A stretch of 64,000 nucleotides of DNA, taken from Ancylostoma caninum (taxonomy: Eukaryota > Nematoda > Chromadorea > Rhabditida > Ancylostomatidae). Positions 23,167 to 33,806 of the stretch are shown here, piece after piece. The notes beneath the pieces were generated by a model, which made no database searches, was not told the origin of the DNA, and saw only the letters and a list, made by a program, of their open reading frames with translations. The stretch's first letter is position 1. Each line of letters opens with the position of its first letter. Location of the stretch: NCBI GenBank assembly GCA_037903475.1, contig JBAJFG010000384.1, positions 1,371,001-1,435,000 of the forward strand. Direction: 5' to 3'. The translations under genes were made by a program, and so were the position numbers.

Positions 23167-23789
23167 TAGATTTTGCTTCGCTGACCTGCTGTAATGTTCC
23201 CTTGTAAAAAGGTTACTAAATATATGACTAATCAACAACGACAATGGTTTCTAAAGTCAACAGCAGCCAATTATGCAAATGAATAATCATCACAATGACT
23301 CAGAAATCATATAAAAAGCCTAGAACAGATGTATCTCACGTAGATGAGGCTGACATAAGCTCTGTTCACTCTACAATACACAAGCAGCTCTGCAAGAAGC
23401 AGCAGTCTCATAGTCGAACCATGACCAACACTGTCTGATCCCTTTTTAATATTAAGCTAAACAAGATTTTAGGTGATAACGTTTATTATTGGCAAGAGTG
23501 TTAAAGTTGTCTGAAGGACTGAGAGAACGCAGGCTAACGCGGCGAACTTGTGGGACCTTGTTCAGTTATCAAAGAGCAGAACCTGCTGATGAACCTCACT
23601 TCTTCGTGCGGTGGGACGAGATACATACGACTGAGGCATTAATACACTCGTATTGGTCGGTGGAACTTGGGTGGACCTGCGGCACTCAGAACTACCAGGT
23701 ATTTCATGTGGACTCACAGGCAGCGGAAAAAACACAGCAAGCACGATAGTTAGGAAACGGTGAAAAAATCTGTTGTAGAAAATACGGAA

Positions 23790-24205
23790 AAAATGGCACT
23801 GTTCCCCATTAGGGGCCCCGAAATTTTCAACAAAATTTCTTCGCCAAAGCTGTGCATAGGTGGGTTATTTGAGTGTTGGATACGAATATCGTATCCATTT
23901 TGTATCGTGAGCTAATCTTCTTAAGGATACGATGAGTACAGGACAGAAGATGCAGAGAAAATGCCGATTTCTAGAGGAGAGCAGAGGCGGCATGTAAAAT
24001 AATGTTGATATTCGTGATCAGCGCCAAAAACAACCCCGCTGTGCAAAATGTGAGCGAATTCATACACAGTACACCAACCGTACTACGAAGATGGGGTTAC
24101 GGTTCAAACTAATAGATACGATATTCGTGTTCGGCACCTCAAATAACCCCATTATACAAAGTTTTGCTAAAAAAAATTCTGAAAAATTCAAGGCCCCTAA
24201 TGTGA
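23790..24205. repeat. ATTCGTGATCAGCGC-family foldback, copy 2
   Basis: Arms read CATTAGGGGCCCCGAAATTT on the left and, inverted on the right, CATTAGGGGCCTTGAATTTT. Internal units TACGAATATCGTATCCATTT, ATTCGTGATCAGCGCCAAAA and GGTTACGGTTCAAA are shared with the copies at 3425-4005, 52020-52800 and 55490-55625. It is the first repeat upstream of the AAMP ATG. Confidence 0.6.
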
Positions 24206-24965
24206 ACGTGCCGAAAGTGTGACGAGGCATGATGTAGAGAGAACGATTATAATGCTGTAGATTGACACAGAAGGATTCCGCAACGCTTGTGCTGCTGCCC
24301 CACGTCATTATCTCTAACAAGAAGATCATTGATTAACATGTTAGACATAACTGCGTATCACGGTCGAACGTTGTCTTGTTGTCTTCAGTCATCTCTAATA
24401 TGTCGACCCATGATCTGCTTGCTGGTGATAACGACGTGGAACAACGTGTCTAAGCGTCACGGAAATCCTCCCCTCCCCCCCCCCCCCCTCCTCCCCCCTG
24501 ATCTACAGGACTGTACTTCGATCTCGTCCGACCCCGCTCGTCCGAACACGGCGCTGCGGCGTCCGATCTCTTCTGAGCGTGGCCCGATCTCGACCAAGGC
24601 GCGCTAAAGGAAATTTCGAGAGTAGTGTTTCGTGATATGCCAATTTTACGCCTGTTTTTGCTGCTTGCACGCATGGTATAGTGCTGTTGTTTGAGCCGGA
24701 GGAATTTCCGTAACGCCTACCCTCCTCCACGTCATTATCTCCAACTAGAAGATCACTGATTCACATGTTAGACGTAGCTGCGTATCATGGTTAAACATTG
24801 TTTTTAGTCTTCTCTAATACGGCAAGAAATGATCTTGTTGGGGATAACGACGTGGAGGAGGATAGGCGTTGAGGAAGTCCCTCCGGCTCAAACTAAAGCT
24901 CTATAACTTTTAACAGCAGATCGTGGAATTCTAGTGATTGTAGTTTTATTGTTGAGTCATTTGTG

Positions 24966-25132
24966 CATGTACAGAGAACTCAAACGTACGTAGACAAGAG
25001 CCGAGACCGCGGCGCGGCTCTCTTGGACAGAGTCACGGGAGCTCAGCATAGTGTGCGCCTGCGTCTCTGCCCAAGAGAGCCGCGCCGCGGTCTCGACTCT
25101 TGTCTACGTACTTTTGGAGTTTCCCATACGTC
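24966..25132. repeat. Foldback element of the GAGCCGCG family, copy 2
   Basis: Well-preserved arms: CGTACGTAGACAAGAGCCGA and GACCGCGGCGCGGCTCTCTT on the left, inverted as AAGAGAGCCGCGCCGCGGTC and TCGACTCTTGTCTACGTACT on the right. This is the best-preserved member of the family in the window. Confidence 0.7.
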
Positions 25133-25206
25133 CATGTGTGCAACCTTTCATGCTTTAGGGACAACGTTAACTATGCAGCACGAACGGACCCAAACGGTGT
25201 AATAGC

Positions 25207-25367
25207 TCGAGTAGAAACCTTAGCAGCACTTGTTGCCAGTTGCTGGCATCCTACTCTCGAATGCTGACATCCCTCAGCAATTGCTGCTAAAGGGACAAAA
25301 GCTTGAGCAGCAATCGAGGGGAGGATGGCAGCAACTGGGCATTGTTGCTGCTAGGGTTTCTACTCGA
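25207..25367. mobile_element. 161-bp MITE with TCGAGTAGAAACC ends
   Basis: Left TCGAGTAGAAACCTTAGCAG mirrors right TGCTGCTAGGGTTTCTACTCGA (last 20 bases shown in part). The centre holds CAGCAATTGCTGCTAAAGGG. A degraded relative is at 4620-4790. Too short to code. Confidence 0.65.
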
Positions 25368-26983
25368 ACCTTTACGCCGTTCGAACTGTGTTTGTGCTGC
25401 ACAGTTATCAGAGAAAATGTGGCTTCTGGCGGAAGTGTGATTAGCTCACAAGGACGATCTGTGGGATGCGCATCTATGAGACACCCATCTAAGGTTGCCG
25501 GCACAACTGCCGCACGCGCGTCCACGTTGCATTAATGATTTTAGATGTCTCAGACAGCATGGAGTATTTGACCGCTGCCTTATACCATATCAGAGTGCAT
25601 GAACAGAGATAGGACTTCGCTCGGACGAGATCGGACCCCCCAACACGGACGAGTTCGAATGGGCGGGGTCGGACGAGATCGGATACAACCAGAGAACTCC
25701 AAACGGCTGTGTGCAAGGAACGAGTACAGCGGCCTGGTGTGGCACTTCGGATCTCTGCTGAAGGCAGAAGCAGACAACCAGAGCCAGATGCAGAGCCCCT
25801 GTATCTCTGCCGAAGAGAACCGCGCCGCGATCAGGGGTGTGCGTAATTACGATTTACGGTTTACGAATTACAATTTACGGTCATTTTTTTGCGATTTTCT
25901 TACGATTTACGATTTACGAAAAAGTGGCCCAAATTTCGTAACAGAATCGTAAATAACTACAAGAAAGGAATCTTGCCATAGCTCTTGTGGTCCGTGTACA
26001 AATATGCCCCATTTGTTTACGTCTGCATTCCACAGCGATATTAAGAGCGGATTCTCTCAATTATACCAGTAACTTAAATCATTTGTAAACGTGGTCTCGT
26101 CCCGGACTAGCTTCCAAGTTCTCTGTTGGAAAGATTTGCTAGAACCATGAGGATGACATGAAAGGCCACAAGAATTTCGAGTATCGTCCCTTCAGATCTT
26201 TTTCCGGAGAGTGATAAGCTCTTGCAAGAAGATCGCGCTGCCCACCGAGTCCCCGTCGTTTATCAATAAGTTTCACATTATTTCCGGTACTAACTGTGGC
26301 ATTTTGCAGTGCGGGTTTTTTTCCTTAGTGACGGAGCTCATACGAACCTATTGATAGTGCCAACTGAACTACATAATTGATAAATGATCCCTTTTGGTAT
26401 TCGCATCACATTCAACTTGATTTTAGAAGTGGCATTGAATGCTCATATGCTGAATGCCTTGCAGTGTCATCTGATAAATCGCATAAGCGTTTCGTCTTAT
26501 TAGACCTCTCTGGAACTAGTCTCCCGACTTATTTGGAATGTTTGGTTGTTCTGAGAACAGAACCATCTAGTGTGTTCATTTTAAAAGCACTGGTCAGAAT
26601 AAAAAGAATTCTCTCAACCTCTATGAATAATATTTAGCTCAGAACTGGATTGCCCTCAAAAACAACAAAAGAAAAGTTGTTCCCTCTTCACAATACCATC
26701 AATCTCAGAAGAAGATAAGGAATTGGCTGAGGAGTAGTTTCGCAGCGATAACTCTAAACCAGGGTCAAGCGTGTGTCGATAAATTATCAAGGGGGGGTCG
26801 TATGGGGGGGGAAAGAGGGGGGTCGTGGTCGGGAGGGGGTGCCTTAGTGTGGAATAGGAGGTAGAAAAAAAGGTAGAAAAAACGGAAGAAGTGGGACACT
26901 GAATTATCCATACACAGAATTTGTTTTGACGTGATTAAACGACTTTAACAGTATGATTTGAATAGTGAAAAGTGGGGGGTTAT

Positions 26984-27752
26984 AGGCTAAAATTTTCGCA
27001 CGTCCGTACTGAAAGTCCTACCTAGTCCTGCAGGCCGGTAAAAAGTCATTTTATGGACCCTACCCAATAGTGCTCTACCCCCAAGTTTCAGGTCTCCAGC
27101 TTCAAGAGGAAAGATTCAGCACGGGAATTACGGAGATGAGGTTTCGTCGATAAAAATGGCCTTTTTCCATGTTTTTATCGACGGAGTTGAATCGCGGTGG
27201 AAGCAGCTGCGGAAAAACGAGCTGTACAGCCTGAAAGCGCAAACCTCCGACTATTAAAAACCTGAAAAAAATTGGGACCTCAACCGGCCAGATCTTCTGA
27301 TATTCGTGTCCGACTACAACCATGTCTCTGAACGAGTCTAAATTTTAGGCTAAAATTTTCGCACGTCCGTACTGAAAGTCCTACCCAGTCCTGCAGGCCG
27401 GTAAAAAGCCATTTTATGGACCCTACCCAATAGTGCTCTACCCCCAAGTTACAGGTCTCCAGCTTCAAGAGGAAAGATTCAGCACGGGAATTACGGAGAT
27501 GAGGTTTCGTCGATAAAAATGGCCTTTTTTCCATGTTTTTATCGACGGAGTTGAATCGCGGTGGAAGCGGCTGCGGAAAAACGAGCTGTACAGCCTGAAA
27601 GCGCAAACCTCCGACTATTAAAAACCTGAAAAAAATTGGGACCTCAACCGGCCAGATCTTCTGATATTCGTGTCCGACTACAACCATGTCTCTGAACGAG
27701 TCTAAATTTTAGGCTAAAATTTTCGCACGTCCGTACTGAAAGTCCTACCCAG
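26984..27752. repeat. About 364-bp tandem duplication plus a partial third copy
   Basis: AGGCTAAAATTTTCGCACGT starts at 26984, 27347 and 27711. Copies 1 and 2 are nearly identical over 363-364 bp (one extra T in a T-run and a few substitutions); copy 3 stops after about 42 bp near 27752. The 73- and 135-codon minus frames here are the same sequence read twice, so they are not independent genes. Inside hAT element C. Confidence 0.85.
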
Positions 27753-27834
27753 TCTTCCACCCCTATGAACAGTTATTTCGTGCTTTACGGTCGATCATCT
27801 CGAATCTACTACAAGCGCGTGTCATTTTACGCCA

Positions 27835-28032
27835 AGCAAAAATTCTAGCCTCGGAGGGGATCGAACCCTTGACCATGTCGATGATGTGTATGGTTGTTTT
27901 TCGTGACGAATAGGAAGGTATTTCGTTTAGAAACTCTGTACGGGCGCTTTCAGACTGAAAATCGCTCACCGCACACGCTTTAACTCTAGCAAAAATTTTA
28001 GCCTCGGTAGGGATCGAACCTTTCACCTTGTA
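27835..28032 (-). other. Two tRNA T-arm/B-box-like sites (SINE-like)
   Basis: On the minus strand GGGTTCGATCCCCTCCGAGG (around 27843-27862) and AGGTTCGATCCCTACCGAGG (around 28002-28021) match the pol III B-box consensus GGTTCGANNCC. Each is followed by GCTARAATTTTTGC. No paired acceptor stem or clear A box is visible, so these look tRNA-derived rather than tRNA genes. Confidence 0.4.
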
Positions 28033-28033
28033 T

Positions 28034-28277
28034 AGTCTGTCCGAAACGACGAGTCCGCCCATGCACGCGGGGATCGCCGCCACGAAGAAGCTGCCACGTT
28101 TGCCAGCACTCCACTTCATCACCTCTAATCTGCGTATCACGTTTCATCGTTATCTTCATGGTATCGACCAATAACTTGGCTGTGACGTGGACGATGTGGG
28201 AGCCAACAGCATCCGTTCGAGCCGCGCCGCCTCTCGAGCCCCGCGTGCGTGGGCGGACTCGTCGTTTCGGACAGATT
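28034..28277. repeat. Foldback element with TCCGAAACGACGAGTCCGCC ends, copy 2
   Basis: Same arms as 22598-22832 but in the opposite orientation: GTCTGTCCGAAACGACGAGT on the left and its inverse on the right. The interior CTGCGTATCACGTTTCATCG is the reverse of the other copy. Lies within hAT element C. Confidence 0.72.
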
Positions 28278-28860
28278 ATAGATGATATATATATAGATGT
28301 TTTTTCTTGATGTGTTCGAGCCTCATTAGTTACGTAAGCAACATTGCATAGTTGATGCACGTTTTTTTGTCCACAGCGTACATTTCAACGTATTCCAAAA
28401 GACTTCCAAATAACTAGTTAGATACAAAAGAGCCTCTTTCTCCTTCCTATGCTCTGGCTCCACCACACCTCTCGCAGTACTAACATCTGAAATGGGATAT
28501 CTAAATATCTAAATTCTGCAAGCACAGAAGGAAATTTGTGTGCAAAGGGGGGGGGGTCGTATTTTTGATGGCTTAAAGGGGGGGGGGTCGTATGGGATAT
28601 ACTTTTTACCATCATCACGCTTGACCCTGCTCTAAACGCTCTAAGGATGATTTTGCTTCAAACAATCAAGATTTTTTGGATCCTACCAGTGGTTTCCAGT
28701 TTCTTTAGTTACGATTTACGGTTTACGATTTACGGCGCTTTTGGGAAGTTTACGATTTACTATTTACGAAAATCAAATTTTTTATTACGCACATCCCTGG
28801 CCGCGATCACGCCCCTAGCATAAGGCCGTTTGGAATGTAGATAGTCCACAAGATGAGTAA

Positions 28861-29351
28861 ACAGAGCGTTTCAGAGTGTTTGCATGTAGTGTGCGAATGG
28901 TAGATTTATTACTCAATCATCGCTGCTTTTGAGACATTAAATAAAGAAGGGCGGCAAAAAGGTGAAGTTCTTCGAAGCAATAGAAATTACACCGCCGCAT
29001 GAACGCGGACAATGATTCCGTTTCAGAAACTCTTTAATTTGTGTGAAGCTGTAAGAGCAATGTTTCACTAGATTCTCTCAAAGTACTCAGTGGTATCGGT
29101 GCTGTATATAAACAGAGCCCAATGTTCTACCCCAACAGCTTGCAATAATTGATGTTGACATATAGATCAATAGCAATATATTGTATGACATGTTCCTAAG
29201 CATTAATCTCAGTTAATTAAGGAAATATCAACACATTATCAAACTGGTAAAATTGGAGGAAATTTTATCTGCTTGGGACGGCATTATTTCGGGGATTGCT
29301 GGAGTTTCCAATATTGATTCAATGTTTTCATGCGAACTAGGGGTAGTGAAT
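28861..29351. other. Intergenic DNA, nothing recognised
   Basis: Between the split foldback element and the first TTAA MITE of the 29-30 kb pair. No open frame above 60 codons with family resemblance and no clear inverted ends. Confidence 0.4.
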
Positions 29352-29773
29352 TTAAAGGCAGCACTCACGGAAATTTTTGGATTGAAGATTTCGCGGAATA
29401 TCGGGGTTTTTGGAGACGATGAACTCATTGACAACGATGAAGTTGCGTGAAACATGCGAAAAACACAGAAAATGACGGCGGTATTTCATGTGTGTCCAGA
29501 GCGCGGACGAGTGTTCCGTGATGGGTCCCGCCACGGAACCCTGCAAATGGTACGATTTTCATAAACACGCCCCCGCTGAAACACATGCGCACACCCTGTC
29601 AACGGCGTTAGGTGGCGCAAAGGAACCCTAATGTCCAGAGCAGCAGATGTGTCCACGGCAGTATCTTCACAGGTAGGCGGTCATCCAAGGTGCTCAACTT
29701 ATTGTTGCGATTGTCAGCTATATGGTAAGCGACTCATTTCAGAAGTGAAAATTTCCGTGAGTGCTGCCTTTAA
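29352..29773. mobile_element. 422-bp TTAA MITE, TTAAAGGCAGCACTCACGG ends
   Basis: The left end TTAAAGGCAGCACTCACGGA is matched in reverse by the right end TCCGTGAGTGCTGCCTTTAA. TTAA at 29352-29355 and 29770-29773. The right-hand TTAA is also the left end of the next element. Confidence 0.75.
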
Positions 29774-30554
29774 CCCATTGACGACCGCGTGGGACTGCGC
29801 TGCTCACCGGTGAGCCGCACCTTTATAATCAACTACTGGACCTTAATTTCGAACTAATTTGTAGTATTTTCATATGAAATGAGTAATAGTAATAAATAGT
29901 AGTGAATACACCACTTCCGAGTAATGTCCATTTAACTGTGAATTGAGAAAAATTTCTTCTTTGTGGCAACAAATGTCATAGAAGGTATGGGATTTTGAAG
30001 TCGAGGAAGATTGCACCACATTTCTCCTGTAGTGAATGAAAGAAACTGTGCTGAAGCCATATTATCTACACAAAAACACATCATTTACATCTTGCAGCTT
30101 CTTATTCATCAGACTAAAGCGATACGAGAGTATGTATTCTCTGGATCCTTTCTTATAACACTCAAAACACCTTTAAGAAACGTTTTTCGGCCTAAGAGAA
30201 AGTAAAAAGTTCCCAAGTCCGGTCGTCTTTGAACCTCAGCATGGTATATCAGTATAAAATATAGTTTTGTAGCCTAACACGAGGTTGTTAGTGAACCTTT
30301 TATTGGTTCACTAACAACCTCGTGTTCGGCTACAAAACTATATTTTATACTGAAAGTAAAAAGTGTTTGGTTTCTCTCTTTTTGGTCCAGTGATACTAGT
30401 ATTCTTCCAGAACTGGATTTTGATATATTTTCGCAAAAATGTCTGTCTTGGCCTAAATTCCCTAACAGTGTGGAACTATGCGGGCGCCGCACTCCTAAAA
30501 GGGGCATTGGTCCCACGCGCCAGACGAAAATGCGCGTGGTCGTCAATGGGTTAA
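29770..30554. mobile_element. 785-bp TTAA element, TTAACCCATTGACGACC ends
   Basis: Left TTAACCCATTGACGACCGCG and reverse of right TTAACCCATTGACGACCACG match over about 19 of 20 bp, with TTAA at both ends. TTAACCC termini resemble piggyBac-type ends. The interior carries a 48-bp-arm hairpin (30250-30352). It abuts the MITE at 29352-29773, sharing one TTAA. No transposase frame. Confidence 0.75.
30250..30352. repeat. 48-bp-arm perfect-type hairpin
   Basis: The left arm 30250-30297 ends GAGGTTGTTAGTGAACC and the right arm 30305-30352 begins GGTTCACTAACAACCTC, with a 7-base loop. I see about one mismatch in 48 pairs, which suggests a recent or gene-converted structure. Inside the TTAACCC element. 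Confidence 0.8.
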
Positions 30555-31483
30555 AATGACGACCCCATACTTCTGTAAGAACTATGAGCTTCACAGTAAG
30601 AGGGGGATAGCCACATCTCTGCCTGAGAATGAGCCTCATTCGAACTCTGACTGCCTTGAAAAGATTTGCCATCTCCAGGATAACTAAATACTAACAAAAT
30701 AATGGTGCAGTTCTAGCTCGTTATAACAACAATGTATGAAATGTTGATATTGATTTCTACTCACATAAAATGATGACTATTCTTTTTAACGTCTATCTTA
30801 AACAGCGTAACAAATGTATGTATGTAATGTAAATGCTTGTTATATTCATGATCGGAACGCTCAAGAACGACCGCATCCAAGTTGCCAAGGAAAAAGGATG
30901 AATGAAATCGATAACATCAGGGAAAAGAAACACGATATTTGTGATCGGGACTTGAAACAACCCTACTAGACGGCAATGGCGGAGCCAGGTGGGGGGGGGG
31001 GGGGGAATGGGTCGGCAAGTCTTCGAAACTATTTTACAACACGAATAAAAATCTTGAATGTGTGCGGATCCTTAGTTACCCATGGCATTTCACAAGAAGG
31101 GAAGCGAGCGAGCTCCGCAGTCACTGTCAGCACAAAGACATCAATGTAGTGCTCTAATATTGGTAGTGATTGTCATGATAAAGTGATAAATTTGTTTTTG
31201 GCCTACTTTTCTCACCTGTTCCCCTTTTCACAGACTACAAAATCTTCCATTTTCTTCGAATTTGTGCTCATTTGCAAAAGTCCAAGTAATTTACGAATAT
31301 GTGCAACTATCTAATAGAATGAAATTACTTATTATTATTAATTAATTAAACGATTTTTCTTCAGAAAAAATGTTTTGAAGAACCTCGCCTTTACTTTTGA
31401 CTACTATCAGTGATGAATCTTTTTAGAATCCATTTTTCTGCCTGAATTCTTGATTTCAACAATTCTCATCTAATGGGAAGGTC
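30555..31483. other. AT-rich intergenic DNA, nothing recognised
   Basis: Contains a G-run around 30991-31004 and simple AT words (TTATTATTATTAATTAATTA) near 31330. No gene or element boundary found. Confidence 0.4.
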
Positions 31484-31898
31484 TTAAAGGCAGAGGGCCA
31501 CCTCGTTCTGCCTGTTGGATTTACCAACATATCCTAGACCTTCTCATCATGTTGATCCCTGGGATGTACATCAACAGGCACAGAAGCGACGAAATCCCCA
31601 TTTTTGAAAGGCTCGAACTGGATAAAAATTTGGAGCCCGGAGGCGGATCGCTCCAAGCAGTGCTGGCTGCCTGCCACGGCTGCCGCGTCGGTCAACGAGT
31701 CTTGGCGTGTCCAATCGATAAGATCAACGGCTTCACATGTCAACTCGGGTTGGCAAACTGTTACAGACCCCGTCCTGGAAGACGGGTTTATAGACCATTC
31801 TGAGACAATTTATGTATACCGTTGGAACCACCGCGCCGAGTAGATGCAGAATCTGCTGTTAGCTGAACTACGAAAATGAGGTGGACCCCTGCCTTTAA
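31484..31898. mobile_element. 415-bp TTAA MITE, TTAAAGGCAGAGGGCC ends
   Basis: Left end TTAAAGGCAGAGGGCCACCT and reverse of right end TTAAAGGCAGGGGTCCACCT agree over about 22 bp. TTAA at 31484-31487 and 31895-31898. The centre contains short palindromes but no gene. Confidence 0.72.
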
Positions 31899-31999
31899 AG
31901 TTCTGTGAGGGCTAAAAGATAGTTCTGAACAGAATGATATTTGCTGTGAGCAGTCTATGCAGCAGGCCTCGCTCCGGCTGCACCTAACATTTCGGGTAC

Positions 32000-32921
32000 T
32001 TAAGGGCAGAGTCCAGGCAAAATCTTCGAGTATTCGGTTTCTGTGGTTCCTAGGCCAGTTTGGCTCCCTAATTCCAGATACGAAACTTACAGATAAAAAA
32101 AAACCCTCCGAAAAACCCTTTTCTGAGGCCCCTCTTAACTGATTTGGACGAGATGTCCGACGGCCCTCTCTCTCGTCAGAGAGGGCGCACAGAAAATTTT
32201 CATCGATCGATAGCGCCCGTTCGCTGCCTCAGTTTTAGCTTCAATAAGTCAGTTTTCCTTCAGAGGTCCGTATCACTGCTATAGCACTCTTTGAGCAGAT
32301 TTAACAAGAAGAGGTATACTTCCATTATTGCTGTTGTCGGCAATGTATGTTCGCAGTGCAGAAACGGTCTTTCTCACAAAATAAGTTTTTCTTATTTGCC
32401 GTTTTTGGTATCATGGTAACTAATTGATGTGAAGGTCGAGATTGATTATCGAAATATTTCGCTGCTCGATCTACAGTATATGAATAACCACCTCCGTAAT
32501 GTGATCGTGGAACACTCTCCCAAGTATAGACCCGTAAACCGTAGATCGAGGATCATCTGAAACGAAGAATGGGAGTGTTCAGCAACAGTACCTGAATGTT
32601 TAGAATACATACGCAATCTTGAGATGCATATGATAGAGATCTCCCAGAAATGAATCAATCACAGTAGAGAGACGCTGCCACAATCAGTTTGGTATTTTCC
32701 AACGATGCTTCACGTTACACCAATTCCACGCGCGAAATGGCAGACGCCGGGTGGGCCGGCTGGGCAGTGGAGATGGGTTTGGGTACTGGGTCTGAGGCGA
32801 ATATCTCGCTTATTTCTGCGACTTTTTCGCTGAAACTTTGGCACTTGTCTATGGAGTCGACCCCCTATCATAATCTAATGAGCACTCAAGCTCAGAGGTT
32901 TTGCCTGGACACTGCCTTTAA
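32000..32921. mobile_element. 922-bp TTAA element, TTAARGGCAGAGTCCAGGC ends
   Basis: Left end TTAAGGGCAGAGTCCAGGCA and reverse of right end TTAAAGGCAGTGTCCAGGCA match over about 26 bp. TTAA at 32000-32003 and 32918-32921. It is the longest member of this family here, but still without a transposase frame. The 151-codon plus frame starting at 32689 runs through its right end and has no recognisable domain. Confidence 0.7.
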
Positions 32922-33349
32922 GTGCCCCCTCCCCGCCATTGCTAGGGGTTCAGAAAGAAGTGAGTACCGATGTGGAATAGTCAGACCAGTTTTCGACAAA
33001 CCGCGCAGATTTGAGCAACGCGAGCCACTTCGTCTGATTGGTATATACGAGTTGATTAAAGAGGGAGAGTTTTCTGATTATTTACTACAATCAGCGGTTG
33101 ACCACGAAAAAGTCGAAAAAGCAGAAAATGTTCCGCATAAATAACATGAATGAACTCAAGATTTATGAGCGGGCTCCATGATGCAGAAGTACATGACCAG
33201 AAGTGCCCAGACTATGACAGGAAATGACGATTGTTAGGACGTTTTGAGTAAACAACTGGGGCAAAAGCATCAGGAGCCACGTGCCAAGCATGCAGATGAC
33301 AGTTTGTTAAAATGATGACAGCTTCTCAGCGGAAGCAACAATCAGACAG

Positions 33350-33806
33350 CTTGTGCGAGCGTCTTCCGGGCAGGGTTTGAGAGCATCCCTGCGGCGACAT
33401 CCCACACGAGAAGCATCACTACGGGCAGAACTGAGTACCGGGAATGAAAGTGGGAGTAGGCAGCAGCGACGGGCGCGAGGTGGTCGGGCATCGATCGCCG
33501 ACGCGGCGCGACGACCGCCCGCGGCCGCGTCGCGGAAGACGCCGCCCGCCGCGCGGCTGCGGCGCGTGCGCGGCGTGCCTACGTGGCTGGCCGCAGCCGC
33601 AGCAAGACCTAGTCGATAGTTGGCTAGGCGCCCTCGCTTGTCTGCTGCTGCACCTTCGTCCTGCTGTCAGGATCCCGCACCTCAGCTATTCTCACATGGA
33701 CGCCGTAGACGGCGGATGATTCCTACTCGTTCATTCTACTGCTCTAGGACGCGCGGCGCAGGAGCCGCACGCTATTTCCGTAGTTACATTGCGGGAGTAC
33801 ACGAAG
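33350..33806 (+). promoter_or_regulatory. GC-rich, CpG-dense promoter/5' region of the EPC gene
   Basis: Base composition changes sharply: 33440-33620 is dominated by GCG, CGC and GCC words, unlike the surrounding AT-rich DNA. It ends directly upstream of the Enhancer of Polycomb ATG (33807). A TATTTCCGTAG acceptor-like site at about 33772-33782 could receive a spliced leader. Frames of 88-163 codons here overlap each other in several frames, which is expected from GC-rich non-stop DNA. Confidence 0.45.

Larger units (their letters stand above)
26760..28629. mobile_element. hAT-like element C (1870 bp) nested in element D
   Basis: Left end CAGGGTCAAGCGTG and right end CACGCTTGACCCTG, flanked by a perfect 8-bp duplication CTCTAAAC (26752-26759 and 28630-28637). 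Subterminal G-runs with GGGGGGGTCGTATGGG occur at both ends in inverted orientation. The interior holds a tandem duplication (26984-27752), two tRNA B-box-like sites and the foldback at 28034-28277. Ends match elements A and B. Confidence 0.82.
25832..28799. mobile_element. hAT-like element D (2968 bp including nested element C)
   Basis: Left end CAGGGGTGTGCGTAATTACG, right end TTATTACGCACATCCCTG, flanked by a perfect 8-bp duplication GCCGCGAT (25824-25831 and 28800-28807). Subterminal DNA at both ends carries repeated TTTACGATTTACG motifs, as expected for transposase-binding subterminal repeats. Without nested C and its TSD copy it is about 1.09 kb. An 86-codon plus-strand frame at 26377-26637 has no recognisable hAT motifs, so the element is probably non-autonomous. 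Confidence 0.8.
25690..28860. repeat. Foldback element split by hAT element D
   Basis: 25690-25831 and 28800-28860 read as one repeat once element D and one copy of its duplicated 8 bp are taken out. The left part begins AGAGAACTCCAAACGGC; the right part ends with the inverse GGCCGTTTGGAATG. The central GCCGCGAT is the duplicated target. It belongs to the same broad family as 24966-25132. Confidence 0.55.

Noticed and set aside
27280..27687. 135-codon minus frame repeated at 27102-27323
   Set aside because: Same sequence in two tandem repeat units of a transposon; composition and context argue against a gene.
32689..33144. 151-codon plus-strand frame
   Set aside because: Starts inside a TTAA transposon and crosses its terminal repeat; no recognisable domain, no splice or homology support.
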